Assembly (NCBI RefSeq): GCF_014256275.1 | Contig: NZ_JACCFE010000002.1 | Span: 7,069,501 to 7,133,500, forward strand | Length of the DNA stretch: 64,000 nucleotides | Origin: Rhodococcus sp. 4CII | Lineage (GTDB): Bacteria > Actinomycetota > Actinomycetes > Mycobacteriales > Mycobacteriaceae | Reading direction: 5' to 3' | In this document: one piece after another, positions 1-13,276 of the stretch | Position numbering within the stretch: the stretch's first letter is position 1 | Layout: each line of letters opens with the position of its first letter | Translations under genes and position numbers: made by a program | The notes under the pieces: model-generated | Seen by the model: only the letters and a program-made list of their open reading frames with translations | Database searches by the model: none | What the model was told of the DNA's origin: nothing

Positions 1-2215
1 CGAGCCAGCGCCTGGCCTCGCTGAGTAGGCCGCGTGTCGCCCAGAATTGCACCAAGGGGGTGACGATCTGCAGCCCGGCTTCGGTATTGCCCTCGGCGAG
101 GCAGAAGTCCATCGCGTCTCGAAAGTTCGGCTGCTCAATGCGCAGTCGCGCGATCCAGTCGAGTTGTCGGGGGCCGATGAACTCGTTCTCGGCGGTGAGG
201 GCCAGCTGTCGAAACCACTCGAGGTGTCGGCGCCGCAGGACGTGGTGGTCGTCGCCTTCCCGTGCCTTCTCCCGGCCGTAGGCGCGCAGGGTCTCGAGCA
301 GTCGGAATCGGACCGTGCCGCTGTGGTCTTCGCGGATCAGGATCGATTTGTCGACCAGGGATGCGACTGCGTCCAGTACATCTGCCGGCTCCATGTTCTC
401 GCCGCACACGAATTCTGCGGCATCGAGCTCGAAGCTGCCGGTGAACAGCGACAATCGGGCCCACATGCGTTGTTCGAGCGGGGTGCAGAGGTCGTAGCTC
501 CAGTCGACGCACAGCCGCAGTGTCTGCTGGCGTGACGGCGCCCCCCGGCTCCCGCGCGTCAACAGCGCATAACGGTCGGAGAGCCTGTTCAGGATCTGTT
601 CTGGTGACATCGCGCGCAACCGCGCCGCCGCGAGTTCGATCGGCAGAGGCAACCCGTCCAGTCGGTGACAGATGCGGGCAACCGCGGTCTTGTTGGCATC
701 GGTCAACGCGAACGTCGAGACCGCGGCGGTGGCGCGTTCGGTGAACAGTGACACGGCGTCGTAGCGGGGGAGGCCCTGCAATGCCGGCTCGTGGTCGGGG
801 TCGGGGACGGTGAGCGGGGGCACGCGCAGCGTTGCCTCTCCGGTGGTCCCCAATGGTTCGCGGCTTGTCGCAAGGATGCGCAGGTCGGGGTTCTGCTGCA
901 GCAGGATCGTGGCGAGATCGGCGACGGCGCCCACCACTTGCTCACAGTTGTCCAATACCAATAGCACTTCGCGTGACGACAGAAAGTCCAGCACCGCCTC
1001 GTGCAGCGACCGGTCGGGCTGGTCTCGCACGCCGAGCGTCGCGGCCATTACGTCGACGAGTCGCGACGAGGTGGGGACCTCGTCGAGTTCGACGAGCCAT
1101 GCGCCGTCGGCGAATTCGCGTTGGATGCTCGTCGCGACGCGCAGTGCGAGCCGGGTCTTCCCGACCCCGCCGATGCCGACGAGTGTGAGCAGTCGGGACG
1201 ACGCCAACAGGCTCTTGGCTTCCGCGATTTCGTGCCTGCGGCCCACGAAGCTGGACAGGTCCAGGGGGAGGTTCCCCCTCATCCGGTTCGAGGGGTTCGG
1301 AGGAAGCCGCCCACGCGGTGTCGATTCTGGTTCCGATGTGTCGAGTCCACGGCGACGTTGGATGTCGCGCAGGGCGTCACTCACGGCCAGGGCGGAGGGG
1401 TGCCGGTCCTCGGGGCGAACGGACATTGCCCGCTCGATGACGGCTGCCACGTCCTCGGGAATGCCGTGCTCACGCAAATCCGGTGCGGGTTCGGTTGTGA
1501 TGCGCATGAATTGGGCTACCAACTGTTCGCCGCTGCGTCGTTCGAACGCGGCGTGGCCGGTGAGCACGCAGAACAGGGTGGCCCCGAGTCCGTACACGTC
1601 GGAGGCGGGGCTCGGGGCGGCGCCGCCGAGCACCTCGGGTGCGGTGAACGCGGGCGAACCCGTGATGACGCCGGTTGCAGTCTGGAACCCGCCCGTGATG
1701 TGCGCGATGCCGAAATCCGTCAGCGCCGGTTCGCCGTAGTCGGTGAGGAGGACGTTGGCGGGTTTGACGTCACGGTGGATGATGCCCTGGCGATGCGTCG
1801 CTTCCAATGCGCCCGCCAGCTTCACTCCGAGCTGCAAGACGTCGTCCAGGGGCAACGGACCGTGCTGTCGGATGCGTGTGTCCAGGGAGCCCCGGGGGTG
1901 GTACGACATGACGATGTAAGGGGCGCCGCTGTCGGTGGCACCGACGTGGAGGACAGTGACGATGTTGGGGTGATCGGTGAGGCGACCCATCGCGCGCTGT
2001 TCACGAAGGAAGCGCTCGCGGTTCTCCACCGCGACACTGTCGGTGAGCACCTTCACGGCGACCGTGCGGTCGAGGGACACCTCCGTGCATCGGTACACCA
2101 CGCCGAAACCCCCGCGCCCGATCTCCTGGGCGTTGTCGAACCCGTCAGCTCGCAGATCCGATGTGACGGAGGGGGTCAGGTCGCGCTGGGTCCCGGACGG
2201 ATCGATATCGGCCAT
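1..2215 (-). CDS. pknK: PknK-type Ser/Thr kinase fused to STAND ATPase (partial)
   Basis: The gene reads leftward from an ATG at 2215 and runs off the window, so about 738 N-terminal residues are visible. Residues about 25-290 form a Hanks-type kinase: glycine loop GRGGFGVVY, VAVK with Lys55, HRDVKPAN and DFG are all intact, so it should be active. From about residue 312 a STAND/NB-ARC-like ATPase begins (SSFVGRRHE, Walker A GIGGVGKT near 345, LVLDNCE as Walker B), followed by the start of a MalT-like region. This is the order of mycobacterial PknK, a cytosolic kinase of about 1100 residues that acts on transcription regulators. No membrane segment is visible. It diverges from a paralogous STAND-LuxR gene at 2472, a plausible functional partner. 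The C-terminus cannot be judged. Confidence 0.88.
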   Translation of the reverse strand, partial: MADIDPSGTQRDLTPSVTSDLRADGFDNAQEIGRGGFGVVYRCTEVSLDRTVAVKVLTDSVAVENRERFLREQRAMGRLTDHPNIVTVLHVGATDSGAPYIVMSYHPRGSLDTRIRQHGPLPLDDVLQLGVKLAGALEATHRQGIIHRDVKPANVLLTDYGEPALTDFGIAHITGGFQTATGVITGSPAFTAPEVLGGAAPSPASDVYGLGATLFCVLTGHAAFERRSGEQLVAQFMRITTEPAPDLREHGIPEDVAAVIERAMSVRPEDRHPSALAVSDALRDIQRRRGLDTSEPESTPRGRLPPNPSNRMRGNLPLDLSSFVGRRHEIAEAKSLLASSRLLTLVGIGGVGKTRLALRVATSIQREFADGAWLVELDEVPTSSRLVDVMAATLGVRDQPDRSLHEAVLDFLSSREVLLVLDNCEQVVGAVADLATILLQQNPDLRILATSREPLGTTGEATLRVPPLTVPDPDHEPALQGLPRYDAVSLFTERATAAVSTFALTDANKTAVARICHRLDGLPLPIELAAARLRAMSPEQILNRLSDRYALLTRGSRGAPSRQQTLRLCVDWSYDLCTPLEQRMWARLSLFTGSFELDAAEFVCGENMEPADVLDAVASLVDKSILIREDHSGTVRFRLLETLRAYGREKAREGDDHHVLRRRHLEWFRQLALTAENEFIGPRQLDWIARLRIEQPNFRDAMDFCLAEGNTEAGLQIVTPLVQFWATRGLLSEARRWL

Positions 2216-2471
2216 CGGCTGTTCGATTCATCCGGTCCGTGACGCGTTCGACGACTTCGGCACCATTACCCTCTCGGCGGCGTATTCCAGGATATCGCTC
2301 GCTGTTGTCGGTGGTGCGAGTTGAATGCTCGATCGCGGGGGACCGGCAGGCATCGAGGTGGCTGCATGAGCGGCACTGAGAATCCGGGCCGCGGTCGGCC
2401 CCGAACCGCTGGGACGCCTGATTTCGGCGAGGTACCGTGAAGGGTCGGGTACGTGAGAAAGTGACGGTTTG

Positions 2472-4912
2472 ATGCTTTCCGGTGGCAAGGCGAACGCGGG
2501 GAACCTACCCCATGAACTGACAAGTTTCGTCGGCCGTCGCCATGAAATTGTCGAGGTCCGCCGTCTGCTCTCCGTATCACGGCTCGTGACGTTGACGGGG
2601 ATCGGCGGTGTGGGGAAGACCCGGCTTGCACTACGGGTCGCCGCCGACTCCACCCGTGCATTCGACGACGGTGTGTGGTTGACCGGATTGGGCGAATTGC
2701 AGGATCCGGACACGGTTGTCGACGCGGTGTCGTCGGTCTTGCAACAGCGCGAGGGCCTGGGCGGATCACCCGAGGCCGTGCTCGTCGAGTACCTCGCGGA
2801 ACGGACGCTGCTGCTCGTCCTCGACAACTGCGAGCACCTCGTCGAGCCGGTCGCCACCCTCACCCGGACGCTCCTTCGCGCCTGCCCGAACCTACGAATT
2901 TTGACGACCAGCCGGGAACCGCTCGGCATCGGGGGCGAAGCCGTGTTCCGGGTGCCGCCGCTCACGTTGCCGGAAGCCGACCCTCGGTCGGCGGACAGGG
3001 GCAGGATCGCCCACTACGAGGCGATGAGCCTGTTCGCCGAACGCGCGGCGACGGCGGTTCCAGGTTTCGCCCTCACCGAGAACAATGAGGACGTGGTCGC
3101 GGCGATCTGCCGCCGACTGGAGGGTCTGCCGCTCGCCATCGAACTGGCTGCGGTGCGTCTACGGGCGATGTCGGAGGAGCAGATACTGCACAGGCTGACC
3201 GACCGCCTCGGTCTGCTTACGACGAACACTCGTGGGGCACCGGCCCGGCAGCAGACCCTGGTCTGGAGCATCGACTGGAGCCACGAGTTGTGCACTCCCG
3301 CCGAGCGGAAGATGTGGGGACGACTGACGGTGTTCTCGGGAAGCTTCGAGCTCGGCGCCGTCGAAGGCATCTTCACGGACACCGCGTCAGCGGACCAGAT
3401 CGTGGATGTTGTGGCGTCGCTGATCGACAAGTCGATTCTGATCCGGGACGAACTCGCGGGTGCGGTGCGGTTTCGCATGCTCGAGACGCTGCGCGACTAC
3501 GGGTTGGAGCGATTGCAGGAAACCGGCGAGTTCGGTTCACTGTTGCGGCGGCACCGGGATTGGTACGAAAACCTGGTGCTGCAGGCGGACTCCGACTGGA
3601 TCAGCCCGAGGCAGATGGCCTGGATCGCGCGCCTCGACGCCGAGCAACCCAACATCCGTGCCGCGCTGCAATTCTGCCTCACCGGTCCGAGTGAAGCAGA
3701 CGCCGGACTCCGCATGGCCGCGGCCTTGTACCCGTACTGGCGGGTGCGGGGCCGGATACGTGAGGGTCTGCGTTGGCTCGCGCAGCTTCTGGCCGTCCAG
3801 GGTGGCAAGCCGGGTATGGAGCGGGTCAAAGCTTTGTATGTGCTGAGTGTGCTGTCCGGGATCCACGGCGACCCGGATGCGTCGGCACTCTATGCGCAGC
3901 GCGGCACCGACCTCGCGGCGCAGCTCGGCGACCGTACCGGTCGGGCGCTGATGGACGATGCCGCCGGTTGGCATGCGCTGTTCACCGCGGATGCCGTGGC
4001 CGCGTCTGAGCATTTCGAGTCTTCCCTCGCCGTCTTCCGGGAGGGCGGCACCTTGCTGTACCTGATCTGGTCGCTGCTCGGACTCGCGCTGGCCGGCGAG
4101 GCGGCCGGAAACCGGATCCGGAGCGAGGAATGTCAGCGCGAAGTCCTGGCGCTCACCGAATCTCGGGACGAGTCCGTCTACCGGGGATGGTCGCTGTGGG
4201 CCGCGGGGGTGGGTGCCTGGCGACGGGGAGAGTACTCCGGTGCGAAAGATCTGCTCACGCAGGGACTGAAGCTCGCGCGGCTGGTGGATGACCGCGTCAG
4301 CGCTGTGGGGTGCATGGAGGTGCTCGGGTGGATCGCGGCCGACGACAAAGCTCCCCGGCGTGCCGCGACGCTGATGGGCGCAACCAAGACTCTCGGCCAG
4401 TCGGTGGGAAGTCCGAGCACGATTTTCCCGAACACGCGCCACCGACACGCCGAGTTCGAGGACAAGGCCCGCCGGGCGATCGGTGACCGGGCGTTCGAGA
4501 CGGAGTTCCGCCAGGGCCTCGGAATGGGGTTCGACGACGCCGCAGCCTACGCCCTCGACGAAAGGAGCAGGCCCGATCTCTCCGCCGAGCAAACACCGAC
4601 GTCTCTGACGCGGCGGGAGCAGCAGGTGGCCGAACTCGTCGCCGAAGGCCTGACCAACAAGGCGCCCTCGACGAAAGGAGCAGGCCCGATCTCTCCGCCG
4701 AGCAAACACCGACGTCTCTGACGCGGCGGGAGCAGCAGGTGGCCGAACTCGTCGCCGAAGGCCTGACCAACAAGGCGATCGCTGCCAGGCTCGTCATCTC
4801 GCAACGCACGGCGCAGGGGCACGTCGAGCACATCCTCGCCAAGCTGGGTTTCGCCTCCCGCACGCAAATCGCGGCCTGGAGCATCGAACAGAGGCAAAGC
4901 GATCAGTCCTGA
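2472..4912 (+). pseudogene. STAND ATPase-LuxR regulator broken by a 113-bp tandem duplication
   Basis: Starting at ATG 2472 (GAGAAAG upstream), this is a large ATP-dependent LuxR-family regulator: SSFVGRRHE-like entry motif, Walker A GIGGVGKT with Lys49, LVLDNCEH, a TPR-like middle and a C-terminal LuxR helix-turn-helix. A 113-bp direct duplication (4550-4777) shifts the frame inside the HTH. As read, the protein stops at 4721 (749 aa): it keeps the first HTH helices (LTRREQQVAELVAEGLTNKA), loses the recognition helix and ends in an unrelated tail. Removing one repeat copy restores an intact HTH (IAARLVISQRTAQGHVEHIL) ending at 4912 and a 775-aa protein. The STAND part closely resembles that of the divergent PknK-type protein. 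DNA binding should be lost in this form; duplications of this kind can revert by slippage or recombination. Confidence 0.85.
4550..4777 (+). repeat. 113-bp tandem direct duplication
   Basis: Copy 1 covers 4550-4664 and copy 2 covers 4663-4777, with a 2-bp CG shared at the junction. I see no mismatch between the copies by eye. The period of 113 is not a multiple of three, so it frameshifts the LuxR HTH. The tiny shared junction fits template slippage or short-homology joining. An assembly artefact is possible. Confidence 0.9.
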
Positions 4913-4925
4913 TCGCAGACCGGGA

Positions 4926-5177
4926 TTGTCGGACCGTGGCGTCGGCGTAGGCGATCCGATGGACGAGAAACTGCGCAATCTCGGCGCGGTGGTCCATCTG
5001 CCCACCACCGGCGTCTATGCCCTGACCCCCGTGGGCTCGTTCGAGGCCATCGATGCACTGGCACGCGCGCTTCCGCTCCAGGTGGTCGCAGACCTGATCG
5101 GTGTCACCGGCAGCGACCCGGACGCGTCCGCATTCGAACCGGGCGCACCGACACCGTCAGCGGCACCTCGCAGCTGA
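4926..5177 (+). pseudogene. cytochrome P450 N-terminal remnant
   Basis: The 83-codon frame has two blocks that look like separated parts of an actinobacterial P450 N-terminal region: a beta-1 type segment (LRNLGAVVHLPTTGVYAL) and a later helical segment (IDALARALPLQVVADLIGV). They are joined directly, so the intervening residues found in normal P450s appear deleted. The I-helix, ExxR and Cys-ligand regions are absent. The family is assigned from these two short blocks only. It sits 13 bp after the broken LuxR gene, in an eroded stretch. Confidence 0.5.
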
Positions 5178-5533
5178 GCTGTCTCTCGTCGTCCATGCTC
5201 GTTCGGCGGCGATCGAATCACAGAGAAAGTCGCCCGGCGAACGTGTCGCGGTGGTCGAAGTCGGAGTCGACCCGGCTCGTCGGAGAGGCGGTGACGCCCT
5301 CTGGTCATCTCTTGTTCATCCAGGGATGGCCGTCTCCGGCGGCAGCGGTCGACGTCAGCGGCGCCGACCAACTCTCGCCTGCGATCGAATCGGACGCACG
5401 CGATAGAGTTCGGAATGCCTGCGCTCGAACAAGGCGCCGGCGATGTAGTACCTAACCTGATACTTGACGCGATACCGACAGGGCCCACCCTGAGCCCTTC
5501 GAAATCGGACCGAACTGACGCGGGAGAACAACC
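5178..5533. other. 356-bp intergenic region upstream of icd
   Basis: No convincing gene is seen; short open frames here have no recognisable motif and may be further decay of the P450 neighbourhood. The last 80 bases should carry the icd promoter. A TTGACG at 5464-5469 is present but has no good -10 at normal spacing, so no promoter is assigned. Confidence 0.4.
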
Positions 5534-7774
<2,241 letters not shown>

Positions 7775-7797
7775 GCCCCAGTGACCGTGTGAGTCAG

Positions 7798-7823
7798 GTC
7801 CGCCCGTCCGTGGACGGGCGGAC
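7798..7823 (+). terminator. strong hairpin terminator after icd
   Basis: A perfect inverted repeat, GTCCGCCCGTCC / GGACGGGCGGAC, with 2 bp between arms (the effective loop includes the inner pairs), starts 24 bp after the icd stop. There is no T-tract, as is common for actinobacterial terminators. Confidence 0.85.
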
Positions 7824-8013
7824 CGCCAGGTCGTCGCTGCGACCAATGCGGTCCGCGGCTATCCGACCGATCGGTGACCCTCCGCCGGCGAGCAGCGATG
7901 CCGGGGTGGGCGCTCGGGGGTGGCGTCCGGGGGATCCCCGGCGTCGCGGATCTCAACCGAGCGAGGTGTGACCTCTCGCCTCGGTGGGCAGTGGCTCCAA
8001 GTCGAGGTGCGTC

Positions 8014-8483
8014 ATGCCTGAGCCTCGTCAGCTACGGCGCCCGCGCCGAACCACCAGTGATCCTGGCGTCGTGCAGAGCCCGAAGACGAACGAGAAGCAG
8101 TGCCTGGCCGACAAACTCACTCTCGGGGAAATCGGCCTGCTCACATTGGCGACCAGTCATCCGGAGACCAAGCACGAGGGCGCGCTGTACCGGCCGAATG
8201 AATGGAACGACGTCTTTGGTGGCACGGCGCATGTCGGCCGACTGCTCGGCCGCCTGGAAGCCAAGGACAAAATCGTCCTCCACGGATACTGGCTGCCGGA
8301 ATCCGCGGACGGATGCCCACCCGCGGATTGCGGCAGCCGAAGTACTTCTCGTCCGGTCGATACAGTTCTGTGTACCAGGTCGACTCGGCCGGTGCTGCTG
8401 TGCAGGGGTTGGCCGAGATTTCGGAGGACGAGTTCACGCTGCGGAAGCAGCGAATCGAGAGCGGCCAGGGTCCTCTGCCGTGA
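8014..8483 (+). pseudogene. hypothetical protein, one-base frameshift
   Basis: From ATG 8014 one frame reads a coherent protein through GEIGLLTLATSHPETKHEG, PNEWNDVFGGTAHVGRLLG and VLHGYWLPES. Near 8300-8325 coherence passes to the next frame (LRQPKYFSSGRYSSVYQVD, then LAEISEDEFTLRKQRIESG), ending at 8483. The span is 470 bp, one short of a multiple of three, so a single missing base explains the break; repaired length would be 156 aa. I do not recognise the family. The assignment rests on the amino-acid composition and the matched frame change. The 190 bp before it (7824-8013) shows nothing else. Confidence 0.45.
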
Positions 8484-8635
8484 TTCCCTCCACACGATTC
8501 GGTCACCTCGACGGCACCCGAATCAGCTGACTGCAGCTGTCCGGACCATCCACCATCGACGGTGGTCTCGGGCGGAATCGACGCCCGCGACGCCCGCAAC
8601 GTGCCGGGCCGCAACACTGCCCGTGGAATCGTCGT

Positions 8636-9652
8636 TCAGCTGGCGGGGCGGTCCGTCACGGTGACCGATATCTGCTGGGTCTCGCCGCCGCGGAGCACGG
8701 TCAGTTCGACTCGATCGCCCGGGGCGACGGCACGGAGCGCCGCAATGAAGTCCTCCGCCGACTCGGTGTCGTGGCCGTTGACCGCGGTGATGACATCGCC
8801 GGGCCGGATACCCGCGGTCGCAGCCGGACCGAGCGGGACGACCTCGAGGACGACGACACCGCTGGTGCGGTTGACCGCCAACTGTTCGGCGATCTGCGGG
8901 GTCAGTGTGCCGGGCTGAATGCCGACGTACGCATGCCGGGCGGTCCCGGACGCCAGCAGCTGGTCCGCGACGTCGACGACATCTGCTGCGGGGATGGCGA
9001 AGCCCAGAGCCACCGCACCCGCCGCCGGGGGTATGTAGGCCTGGCTCATCCCCACGACCCGGCCTTGTCCGTCGATCAGGGCACCCCCGGAGTTACCCGG
9101 CGAGATCGCAGCGTCGGTCTGGATCAGGTCGACCAGCGGCGCCCCGGTAGAGGCCGACCCGGGGATCTGACGGTGCAGTCCCGAGATGATGCCCGAGGTG
9201 ACCGTGTCCTCGAACCCCAGCGGACTGCCCATGACCACCGCGAGCGCGCCGACCTCCGGCAGCGCTGTCTCGAACGTCGCCGCAGTCAGATCCGTGCGGT
9301 CCGCGTGAAGGACCGCGACGTCGGCCACCTGATCGACGGCCCGCACGTTCGCCGGCACCTGTTGCCCGTCCGCGAAGGCCACACTCACCTGCCGGGCACC
9401 CTCGACCACGTGGGCGTTGGTGACGATGGTGCCGTCGGTCTTGTAGACGATGCCGCTGCCCACGCCGGACCCGGTGAGCACAGTGACGACCGAGGCCTCC
9501 ACCTGCCGAACCAGTGCCGGCAGGTCCACGGCGGCCCCGTCTGAGGGGGGCGAGGTGGTGGAAGCCGAGCCGCCGCATCCTGCGAGGAGGAGGACTACGA
9601 TCGCGACCAGCAGCGCCCGGATCGTGGAGCGTACGGTCGACGGCGCGTGCAT
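8636..9652 (-). CDS. HtrA/DegP-like serine protease, lipoprotein
   Basis: The 338-aa protein starts with a lipoprotein signal (lipobox LAGC, Cys26), so it is predicted to be anchored on the outer face of the membrane. A trypsin-like domain follows, with a complete catalytic triad: His81 in TNAHVVEG, Asp111 in ADVAVL and Ser188 in GNSGGAL. A single PDZ domain occupies about residues 240-335 (AGIRPGDVITAVNG). This is the layout of HtrA proteases, which degrade or refold damaged envelope proteins. Most actinobacterial HtrAs use a membrane helix rather than a lipid anchor, so this is a variant form. It is monocistronic and diverges from the chaperone operon across a 691-bp gap. Confidence 0.93.
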   Translation of the reverse strand: MHAPSTVRSTIRALLVAIVVLLLAGCGGSASTTSPPSDGAAVDLPALVRQVEASVVTVLTGSGVGSGIVYKTDGTIVTNAHVVEGARQVSVAFADGQQVPANVRAVDQVADVAVLHADRTDLTAATFETALPEVGALAVVMGSPLGFEDTVTSGIISGLHRQIPGSASTGAPLVDLIQTDAAISPGNSGGALIDGQGRVVGMSQAYIPPAAGAVALGFAIPAADVVDVADQLLASGTARHAYVGIQPGTLTPQIAEQLAVNRTSGVVVLEVVPLGPAATAGIRPGDVITAVNGHDTESAEDFIAALRAVAPGDRVELTVLRGGETQQISVTVTDRPAS

Positions 9653-10343
9653 CAGCGACCGCCTCCGTGAGGAATCGGTCCCCTACAAGCACTTGCCGCC
9701 AGCGGGCCCACCCGATCAACATACTCCTGTCTCCGCCCGTCGTCGGCGACTCCCGACCCGCGTCAAATACCCACAGAAAATCGCCGTCGACGATTACAGT
9801 GCGTATGTCTGCACTACAGTAGCGGCGAGTCGTATATTGTTGTACTACTTTCACTTTCAAAACCAGTTCCCCCGCTTCTGACCGATTCAGTTGCCGCACA
9901 GCGGAATAAGGTCGCGGTGACCCCGCTGGACGGCCTGATCCGACAGCTGAAAATCGGATCTCGTCATTGGTGTTCGCTTCTGAGCCGGAGGCTTAGGCCC
10001 CACCGCCGAGGACCTGATGCTGTACGTGAGGCTGAGGCAGCTGTCTTTCCACGGTTCCGGAGACTGTCCTGGTAGGACGGAATCGCCTTCCTACTTTGGA
10101 CTTACCGGAACCTTGTGACACAACGTGTCGGCTGCGAGAATCCTCTAGATCGGGAGTTTTCTTCGCGCCGCACCGGACTGGGTGTGGCCGTCACCGACCC
10201 CCGTTTTCTCGTATGCCCACAGGCGGATGAAGATTCTCATGCGGTTGAGCCGTCCGTGTGCTCGACCCGTTGACCGACCGACCGGAGCCGAACCGGTACC
10301 CGCGGGCTCGGCGAACCCCACTCATCGACGCCCAGGGGGCGTG
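9653..10343. other. 691-bp divergent intergenic region (htrA-like / chaperone operon)
   Basis: The first half serves as upstream region for the leftward HtrA-like gene and is locally AT-rich (about 9780-9870), with small symmetric elements: AGTGC-N8-GCACT at 9798-9815 and CTAC-A-GTAG at 9814-9822. The second half holds a foldable element (10053-10112). No CIRCE and no HspR-type HAIR sequence was seen. An upstream ATG at 10182 is in frame with the first operon gene but has no family support. Confidence 0.5.
10053..10112 (+). ncRNA. candidate structured leader with alternative hairpins
   Basis: Outer arms GGTTCCGG (10053-10060) and CCGGAACC (10105-10112) are perfectly complementary. Inside, GTCC (10066-10069) can pair with GGAC (10075-10078), or GTAGGA (10072-10077) can pair with TCCTAC (10089-10094). 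The two inner pairings exclude each other. The element lies about 230 bp upstream of the chaperone operon, so it may be its 5' leader or an independent RNA. It matches no RNA family I can name. Confidence 0.35.
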
Positions 10344-10847
10344 ATGTCAGAGTCCAGTGGCGGAACCTCCGCCGTAAGTCCACACCAACCTGCACGCCAG
10401 GTAATTGCAACGTTCGACAACTACGCCGACGCCGAAAGTGCCGTCGACTACCTCTCCGACCAGCATTTCGCGGTAGGCAAACTGGCCATCGTCGGCCGCG
10501 ACATCGAGCTGGTCGAGCAGGTCGTCGGCCGACTGAACTACGGCTGGGCCGCTCTGCGAGGCGCCGCCGCGGGCGCGCTGACGGGCGCACTGTTCGGCTG
10601 GATCTTCGGATTACTCGACTGGGTCCAACCGCTGCTCACAGGCTTCACGCTCGCCTTCTACGGGCTTATCTTCGGCGCCCTCATAGGTGCTCTGCTCGGC
10701 CTGCTCATGTACGCGCTGCAGGGCGGTCGGCGCGACTTCACCTCAATCCAGTCATTACAACCACGTCACTACGAAGTCCTCGCCGACGTCGAGGTCGCGG
10801 ACGAAGCCGTCCGCCTGCTCACCGGCCGGACCGATCGAAAGGAATGA
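10344..10847 (+). CDS. glycine-zipper general stress membrane protein
   Basis: ATG 10344 is preferred over in-frame starts further upstream because the conserved-looking protein begins near it (167 aa). An N-terminal soluble domain of the general stress protein 17M/YflT type (VIATFDNYADAESAVDYLS, AVGKLAIVGRDIELVEQVVG) precedes a hydrophobic Gly/Ala-rich pair of helices (about residues 70-130, GAAAGALTGALFGWIFGLL and FGALIGALLGLLMYALQGG). Such proteins are common in actinobacterial stress regulons; the molecular role is unknown. It leads the dnaK operon: only 3 bp separate its stop from the dnaK start, and the dnaK ribosome site (AAAGGAATGA) lies inside it. Confidence 0.75.
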   Translation: MSESSGGTSAVSPHQPARQVIATFDNYADAESAVDYLSDQHFAVGKLAIVGRDIELVEQVVGRLNYGWAALRGAAAGALTGALFGWIFGLLDWVQPLLTGFTLAFYGLIFGALIGALLGLLMYALQGGRRDFTSIQSLQPRHYEVLADVEVADEAVRLLTGRTDRKE

Positions 10848-10850
10848 GTC

Positions 10851-12737
<1,887 letters not shown>

Positions 12738-12745
12738 GGCACACG

Positions 12746-13270
12746 ATGGACAGGTCTGCAGATCATTCGACGACCGAGCCGGCTACCGACGGCACCGACA
12801 CGGATCAGACCGAAACGGCGCCTGATCGCACCGACACGGGGGCCGAGCTGGCTCAACTCGAGGACCGCTGGCGCAGGGCCCTTGCAGATCTCGACAACCT
12901 GCGCAAGCGGTATGCCAAGGATCTGGACCGTGAACGCGCCGCGGAGGTGGCGAAGGTTTCCTCTGCGTGGCTGCCGGTACTGGACAATCTGGAGCTCGCG
13001 CTGACCCATGCGGGCAGCGATCCCCAGGCCGTCGTCGAGGGCGTGAAGGCGATCCGGGACCAGGCGGTGCAGGTGCTGTCACGGCTCGGCTTCGAGCGCC
13101 ACGACGAGGTCGGTGTGCCGTTCTCCCCGGAGCTTCACGAAGTGGTCAGCGTGGTGGCCCAACCCGACCTTCCCTCCGGGACCGTGATCGAGGTCTTGCG
13201 CCCGGGCTATGGAGAGGACGGGCGGCAGTTGCGTCCCGCCTCAGTGGTCGTCAGCCGACCCGAGGGGTGA
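12746..13270 (+). CDS. grpE: nucleotide exchange factor GrpE
   Basis: A 174-aa protein: a charged, low-complexity N-terminus (about 35 residues), a coiled-coil segment (ELAQLEDRWRRALADLDNLR) and the compact C-terminal beta domain (LHEVVSVVAQPDLPSGTV, LRPGYGEDGRQLRPASVVV). It promotes ADP release from DnaK. The start is 8 bp after the dnaK stop, and dnaJ starts 6 bp after its end, so co-translation within the operon is expected. Confidence 0.95.
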   Translation: MDRSADHSTTEPATDGTDTDQTETAPDRTDTGAELAQLEDRWRRALADLDNLRKRYAKDLDRERAAEVAKVSSAWLPVLDNLELALTHAGSDPQAVVEGVKAIRDQAVQVLSRLGFERHDEVGVPFSPELHEVVSVVAQPDLPSGTVIEVLRPGYGEDGRQLRPASVVVSRPEG

Positions 13271-13276
13271 GCACCG

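Noticed and set aside
9653..10343. CIRCE or HspR (HAIR) operator before the chaperone operon
   Set aside because: No TTGAGT-N7-ACTCAA-like or CIRCE sequence seen on either strand.
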